Source: Tetracladium setigerum (lineage: Eukaryota; Ascomycota; Leotiomycetes; Helotiales). Taken from it: a stretch of 64,000 nucleotides of DNA. The DNA lies in assembly GCA_031472005.1 (NCBI GenBank), contig PZJY01000005.1, forward strand, positions 682,001 to 746,000, written 5' to 3'. This document shows positions 58,801 to 64,000 of the stretch, one piece after another; position 1 is the stretch's first letter, and each line of letters starts with the position of its first letter. The position numbers and the translations under genes are program-made. The notes under the pieces are model-generated. The model ran no database searches, was not told where the DNA came from, and was given only the letters and a program-made list of their open reading frames with translations.

Positions 58801-60445
58801 TCATCGCTCAAGCTCATCAATTGGAACTTCCTCCGAATCCTTGCCGACAATCGCGTCTGAAACTCTCCAAATTTGGATCAAATTATCTTCCGCCGCGCTG
58901 CACACAAGCCACGGTTCATTTAAGTTCCAGCTGAAGTCTGCTAGATGGTTGGTGTGGCCTCCGTGCATGAAGAGCCTAGAAAAATTAGCAACGGACCTTA
59001 AGCAGGAAGGATCTCATGACTTACAGCTCTGGTGGACCGTCCTCCTGATCATCTGGAAGCTGTTCCTCTCCAATTCTAGTTAGATCCCAGAAGATGACTC
59101 TGCGGTCATAACTACCACTACCCAGAATAGCTTCTTCCTTGGGGTGCCACGCGAGAGAGGTAACCATGTCTTGATGACCCTCTAACGAATGGACCTTTAC
59201 CTTCGGATACCTCATATCCCAGATACCAATCGTCTTGTCGGCTGAGCCAGTTGCGACCAGGAACTGAGAAGCATGGTTGAAAGCCAATGCATTGACGGCG
59301 TCGGAGTGTCCCAAGGCAGTTATAGAAGAAGCAGTGTGGTCGGGTTTTCGCACATCCAGAATTTGAAGGGTCAAGTCGTCTGAGACTGTTCCGATAATAG
59401 AGTCAAGATGAGGATGGTATTGGACATCGTTGACAATGGAGCTGTGGTGGGTATAGGTAGCATATGGCTTGATCTGGTTGCTATCCGCCCTCAGATCTTT
59501 CAGATTCCTGCTTAAGTTAGCGATTGTGAGTCTCTTGAAGTGCAGCGAGCATACCAAAGTCGAACAGTCTTGTCTTCACTGCCCGTTGCAAGTTTCCCTT
59601 CCACATGGGGATTCCAGCACAATCCAAAGCCCTCCGACTTGTGGCCAATCAACTCTGCTTGTGGAGAGACTGTGCCCTTTGGAGTACTGCTATGCTTGGT
59701 ACGATCAAAGACCAATACTCTGCCATCCACGCACATCGTTGCAATGATATTTGGGTTTTGTGGTTGATAGCGGGCCTTGTTGACCTCTCCTGGGTGATCA
59801 ATCTTCTGCTCGATTGTCATCTTGATGCCAGTTCCTTCGCCGTTTGCGTTTCCATAACCTCCAATTTCCTCACGGTGCTCATTGTATTGCTCGGCATCAG
59901 GTGTGGCGTTGTTTGGTAGCTCGACATTTGCGATTTGGAGGTAGTTTGGCTTACCATCAGAGGTGTGCGTACCAATGAGCAAACGATGAATGCTGTAGTT
60001 CTTTCCGGCAGGCCTATGCTTGGTCAGTAAGGAGTAGATCGGAAAGGTGGCAGAACAAACTTTTTGCAATCAGGGAACCACTGTGTTGTGAGAGTAGGCC
60101 ACTCGAGCGCAGTGCTTGAATTGTTAGCTTTGAAAACAAGATACTTCTCAGGTCCCATTACCTCAAGATCATGTCGTAGAGGAAGGGGCTGTTCTTTTTC
60201 CATGTTTTGTATTCTGCAATCCAGTTAATCGGTGGTCAGAACTCAGGATTGCAGGCTCCTACCTTCGTTGATTGTCTTCTGGGCATCAACCTGATCCTCA
60301 CCATGGCCTGATTTATCGTCAGCATTTAGTTCATGTTTCGCAGAATCCCCTAGCATTTCCCGCGCAACTCTCCAGCTTGCGACTCATTGCGCTGTTTGAT
60401 GTTCAACTCACCATCAATATCGACGTCGGGGGAATCTTGCGCCAT
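58801..60445 (-). CDS. HAT2: WD40 histone-binding protein, Hat2/Msi1/RbAp48 family
   Basis: Minus strand, seven exons: 60445-60412, 60307-60263, 60213-60162, 60114-60061, 60013-59555, 59507-59025, 58975-58801; 433 residues, normal size. After an acidic start, EYKTWKKNSPFLYDMIL is the H4-binding helix of the CAF1C/RbAp48 group, followed by EWPTLTTQWFPD. WD repeats are clear: GHKSEGFGLCWNP, GSEDKTVRLW, HHSSIVNDVQYHP, GHSDAVNALAFN, GSADKTIGIWD, GHQDMVTSLAWHP, GSYDRRVIFWD and FSWNLNEPWLVCSAAEDN. Such proteins chaperone H3-H4 in the Hat1 acetyltransferase, CAF-1, PRC2 or Rpd3 complexes. Hat2 and Msi1-type paralogs are hard to separate by eye; Hat2 is my best choice. All introns are GT-AG. Confidence 0.94.
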
Positions 60446-61068
60446 GTTTATAGATAGAGCTGTAGATTCGAGATGGAGTGCTAGACCACTTGATATCGTA
60501 TGCGAACAACCTGGTCTCGATGTTTTAAGGTGCTGATGTTGTTTACATCAAAGAACGAGGTTTTTTGAGGGCCTGGCGGAGCTTGTTGGAGAGACGCGCG
60601 AAAGTCGCGTAGAGTGAAAGGTGAGCTCTGCAGCAAAAAGAAAGCTAGTCCGGAAAGAGACCGGAGGCGGCCGCATTTTAGCGGGTTCAGGTGGCACCCG
60701 ATTTCGATGTCGAAGTTGACTCTTGGGAACATTTTAGACCTTAAGAACATCCAATCTACTACAACGGTCACAGGCGACAAAGAGAGAGTCGAGAACGGGC
60801 AGCGAAGAGAGACGAGACGAGACGAGACGAGAAGAGAAGAGGATTGAAAAGCGAGCAGAGAGAAGGACGAAGAAAGAGAGAAGCAGTCGCAAAGAAGCCA
60901 CTACATATTACCTTTGGGAGGTCCTTGCACTTCTATCATCCCACATACCCCACCAGCACTCTGCGGTAACAGCAGAACGCTCCCTTCCCCCTTATTCTGG
61001 CTTGAACAGGTCCAGAAACGAACATACTCCCCAGGACATCTGCGCTCACATAGCGCGACACTTGCAAC
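60446..61068. promoter_or_regulatory. bidirectional promoter between Hat2-like and XRN1 genes
   Basis: 620 bases between divergent start codons. Contains a GACGA pentanucleotide repeat (about five copies, 60810-60834) within a GA-rich tract that is probably the XRN1 5' leader. No coding sequence. Confidence 0.6.
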
Positions 61069-64000
61069 ATGGGTGTCCCCAAATTCTTCCGATGGATGAG
61101 CGAGAGATATCCAGCAATCTCGCAGTTGATTGCGGAGAATCGCATTCCTGAATTTGATTGTCTATACTTGGACATGAATGGAATCATCCATAACTGCTCG
61201 CACAAGGACTCGGATGATGCAACCTTCCGTATTACAGAGGAGCAAATGTTTCTTGCCATATTCAATTATATTGAGCATCTCTTTGGCAAGATCAAGCCTA
61301 AGCAGCTTTTCTACATGGCCATTGATGGAGTTGCACCAAGAGCAAAGATGAATCAACAGCGAGCTCGCAGATTTCGAACTGCATTAGATGTTGAGGTTGC
61401 CAGAGAGAAGGCGATTCGAGAAGGAAAAGAGATGCCCAAAGAGGAGGCATTTGACAGTAATGCGATTACCCCAGGTACGGCAACATTTACCATTTATCTC
61501 GATTTTACTAACAGTACCAGGTACGGAGTTCATGCACAAGTTGACGCAGCAACTCAAATATTTCATCAATAAGAAAGTCTCCGAAGATGTTGATTGGCAA
61601 GGCTGCGAGATCATTCTATCGGGCCATGAAGTTCCTGGCGAGGGAGAACACAAGATTATGGAGTACATCCGATTGGCAAAGGCACAACCACATTACGATC
61701 CAAATGTCCGACATTGTTTGTACGGATTGGATGCTGATCTGATCATGCTGGGACTGCTGAGTCACGATCCCCATTTCTGTTTACTGAGAGAAGAGGTTAC
61801 CTTTGGACGACAAAGTAAGACCAAGTCAAAGGAATTGGAGCATCAGAATTTCTTTCTTATGCATCTCTGCATTGTACGAGAATATCTAGCTTTGGAGTTC
61901 CAGGAGCTAAAAGAGGACGGTGTGCTTGGGTTTCAATTTGATCTAGAGCGAGTTATCGACGATTTCATTCTTATGGCTTTTTTTGTCGGAAACGATTTCT
62001 TACCAAATCTGCCAAATCTGCACATCAACGAAGGTGCATTGGCTATGATGTTCAAGGTTTACAAGACCATTCTGCCAAAGGGTGACGGATATATCAACGA
62101 GGGCGGTGTCATCAACATGAAGAGATTGGCTGTATTATTGGAAGAGCTCTCGCATGTAGAGTATAGGTTTTTCGAATCTGAGAATTCGGATCAGAGCTGG
62201 TTCAAGTCGAAGCAAATGGCCAAGGAGGATATAATGGTGAAGGGAAAGACCAAGGGGAAGATCAGCATGACTACGCCTCAGCGAGAGCTTTGGAAAGAAG
62301 TCAAGAATTTCGTTACCCGCCGGCCGGAAGGTCCTCTCAATCTGCCTACCACCTTGCCTGCTGCGGATCGGAAGTTTGTTCAAGAGCTTGCTGAGAGTTT
62401 GCATTTGGAATGGAAGACAGTAGAGAATGAGCAAGGCGATCGCCATATGCAGCTAACATTCCCTCCAAGACCTGGTGGCGATGAAGATGACGAGGACGAA
62501 GAGGAGGATGAAGAGTCCCAGCTTGCGATTCTTCGGGTGGTCAAACAATACGACAACGCCAAGACTGTGGACGTATCCAAGATGGATGCTCAGGCCGAAA
62601 TGGACCGCCAGTACGAAGAAAAATTCCAAGGATGGAAGGACAAATACTATGATGGAAAGTTCGAATGGGATAGGAAGAACGATTCCGAGTTGACGAAACT
62701 CTGTGAAAACTACGTCCAGGGATTGCAGTGGGTGCTCTTCTACTATTACAGAGGAGTTGTTTCATGGCCCTGGTACTACCAATACCATTATTCCCCCATG
62801 ATCTCAGGTATGTACAAGTTGTCCTTTATATTTCAAGCTTATTGACAAGAGCTACAGATGTTATCAAGGGACTTGGGGCCGATATCAATTTCAAGCTCGG
62901 TCAGCCTTTCCATCCTTACGAGCAGCTCATGGGTGTTCTTCCAGACCGTAGTAAGAAAATTGTTCCTCAAGTCTATCACGATCTCATGACAAATCCCAAT
63001 TCGCCCATCATCGACTTCTATCCTCGGGATTTTGAACTTGACATGAATGGCAAGAAGATGGAATGGGAAGCTGTCGTCAAGATTCCATTCATTGACGAGA
63101 AGCGTTTGTTGGCTGCCATGGCGCCTAAGAACAAGCTGTTGAGTGACATTGAGAATTTCCGGAACGAGTTTGGTGTAACTCTTAAGTTTACCCACGACCC
63201 AGAAACCGATTTCACGTATCCTTCGTCGCTGGTGGGTATTTTCCCTGATATCCCACATTGCCACTGCATTGAGAATATCTTCGAATTGCCCAATATTGAA
63301 GGATTGGATTATCGCATTGGACTTATGGATGGTGTCAAACTTGGAGAGTCTGCTCTTGCAGGCTTTCCTAGTTTGGCTACTATTCCTTACAACGCAACAC
63401 TTGGATTCCACGGTGTCAACGTTTTCCAGCAGGACAGCAGAAACGAGAGCATGGTTGTTACAATCGAAAATACAGAGGCCTTGACCAACGTTAAGAACGC
63501 CGTGACGAAACTTGGTCAGCGTGTCTTTGTTGGATACCCTTTCTTGCAAGAAGCAAAAGTCGTTAAGGTTTCGGACGAGCTATTTGACTACTTTCCCTCC
63601 AACGATGGAACTTCTCAGCCAATCCAAAACCCCCATGGTCCTCGAGAGATCGATGATTTCCGCAAAAAGGCTGAGAGAATTGAGAACAATTACAGCAAAC
63701 GCTTGGGTGTTATTATTGGCCCTGTTGAATCCATCTCTCACGTTGAGATGCTGAAGGGATTAAAGAAGACCGATGAAGGTGCAACCATCAAGGAGTATGC
63801 GGTCATTCCCGGAATGGAGACTGAGTATGCATCCCAAACCTTGGTAAATGAAGTGTTCAGTGAAGATCAGCGATTCTTGGAACAAGCTGCAATCCCCTTC
63901 GAGCAAGAATTTCCTGCAGGATCAAGAGCTTTCTTTTTGGGAGAGTTCAATTATGGCCGACCTCTGGAAGTTGTTGGCCACAGCGAAAACAAGGCTGAGA
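61069..64000 (+). CDS. XRN1: 5'-3' exoribonuclease 1 (3' end outside window)
   Basis: Major cytoplasmic 5'-3' RNA decay nuclease acting on decapped mRNA. Exons 61069-61474, 61521-62807, 62858 onward; the frame is open to the window end, so only the first 960 or so residues are present. Start MGVPKFFRWMSERYP is invariant in the family. Conserved region 1 shows LDMNGIIHNCSH, AIDGVAPRAKMNQQR with the basic pocket that reads the 5' phosphate, GHEVPGEGEHKIMEYIR and YGLDADLIMLGL (acidic metal ligands). Region 2 follows: FLPNLPNLHI, YVQGLQWVLFYYYRGV, WPWYYQYHYSP, DFYP. An acidic run (GDEDDEDEEEDEESQ) separates the two. After 62860 the SH3/PAZ-like domains begin. The two introns are ordinary GT-AG. 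The nuclear paralog Rat1 is excluded by the sequence after region 2. Confidence 0.97.

Noticed and set aside
1..64000. CRISPR arrays, operons, bacterial features
   Set aside because: None seen; the window is eukaryotic with spliced genes.

Overview
This window is nuclear DNA from a filamentous ascomycete (Pezizomycotina). The genes carry many short introns of 44-97 bases with branch sites close to CTAAC or CTGAC. The content includes fungal-only families: alpha-1,3-glucan synthase, HET and NB-ARC proteins, Zn2Cys6 regulators, Pth11-type receptors and GPI-anchored wall proteins. The overall style fits Leotiomycetes (Sclerotinia/Botrytis-like), but that placement is inference and no marker here fixes the species.

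Layout. 0-13 kb: end of a GH18 chitinase, an F-box-like gene, a Pth11-like membrane receptor, a beta-lactamase-fold serine hydrolase, a secreted nitrilase-family enzyme with a GPI-like tail, a small hypothetical gene, and a Gypsy RNase H scrap. 13-25 kb: nearly 4 kb without a gene, then alpha-1,3-glucan synthase (nine exons). 26-34 kb: a glycerophosphodiester phosphodiesterase, a HET-NB-ARC-TPR protein of NLR type, and a second F-box/2EXR-like gene. 35-46 kb: a small secreted protein, more than 5 kb without a gene, a ccg-6-like Thr-rich wall protein and a Crh-type chitin-glucan transglycosylase. 46-52 kb: a PNPOx-fold flavoprotein, CutC, and an unusual protein joining a fungal STAND-type N-terminal domain, a TPR-like region and a degenerate Rho-like GTPase. 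52-58 kb: a complex I NDUFS7-type protein, two zinc-cluster regulators and a short-chain dehydrogenase. 58-64 kb: Hat2/RbAp48 WD40 protein and XRN1 (cut by the window end), which share a divergent promoter.

Four genes make or remodel the cell wall (chitinase, glucan synthase, ccg-6-like protein, Crh transglycosylase). Two are candidate self/non-self recognition or signalling proteins (HET-NB-ARC-TPR and STAND-N-TPR-GTPase). The rest are housekeeping or accessory.

A striking pattern crosses gene boundaries. Eight otherwise well-formed genes are each broken by one or two single-base losses, nearly all at short homopolymers; adding one base restores the family sequence and a total length divisible by three. 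This points to sequencing or assembly error more than to true pseudogenes. Three introns use GC-AG borders. Coordinates of spliced genes below are my own manual models.
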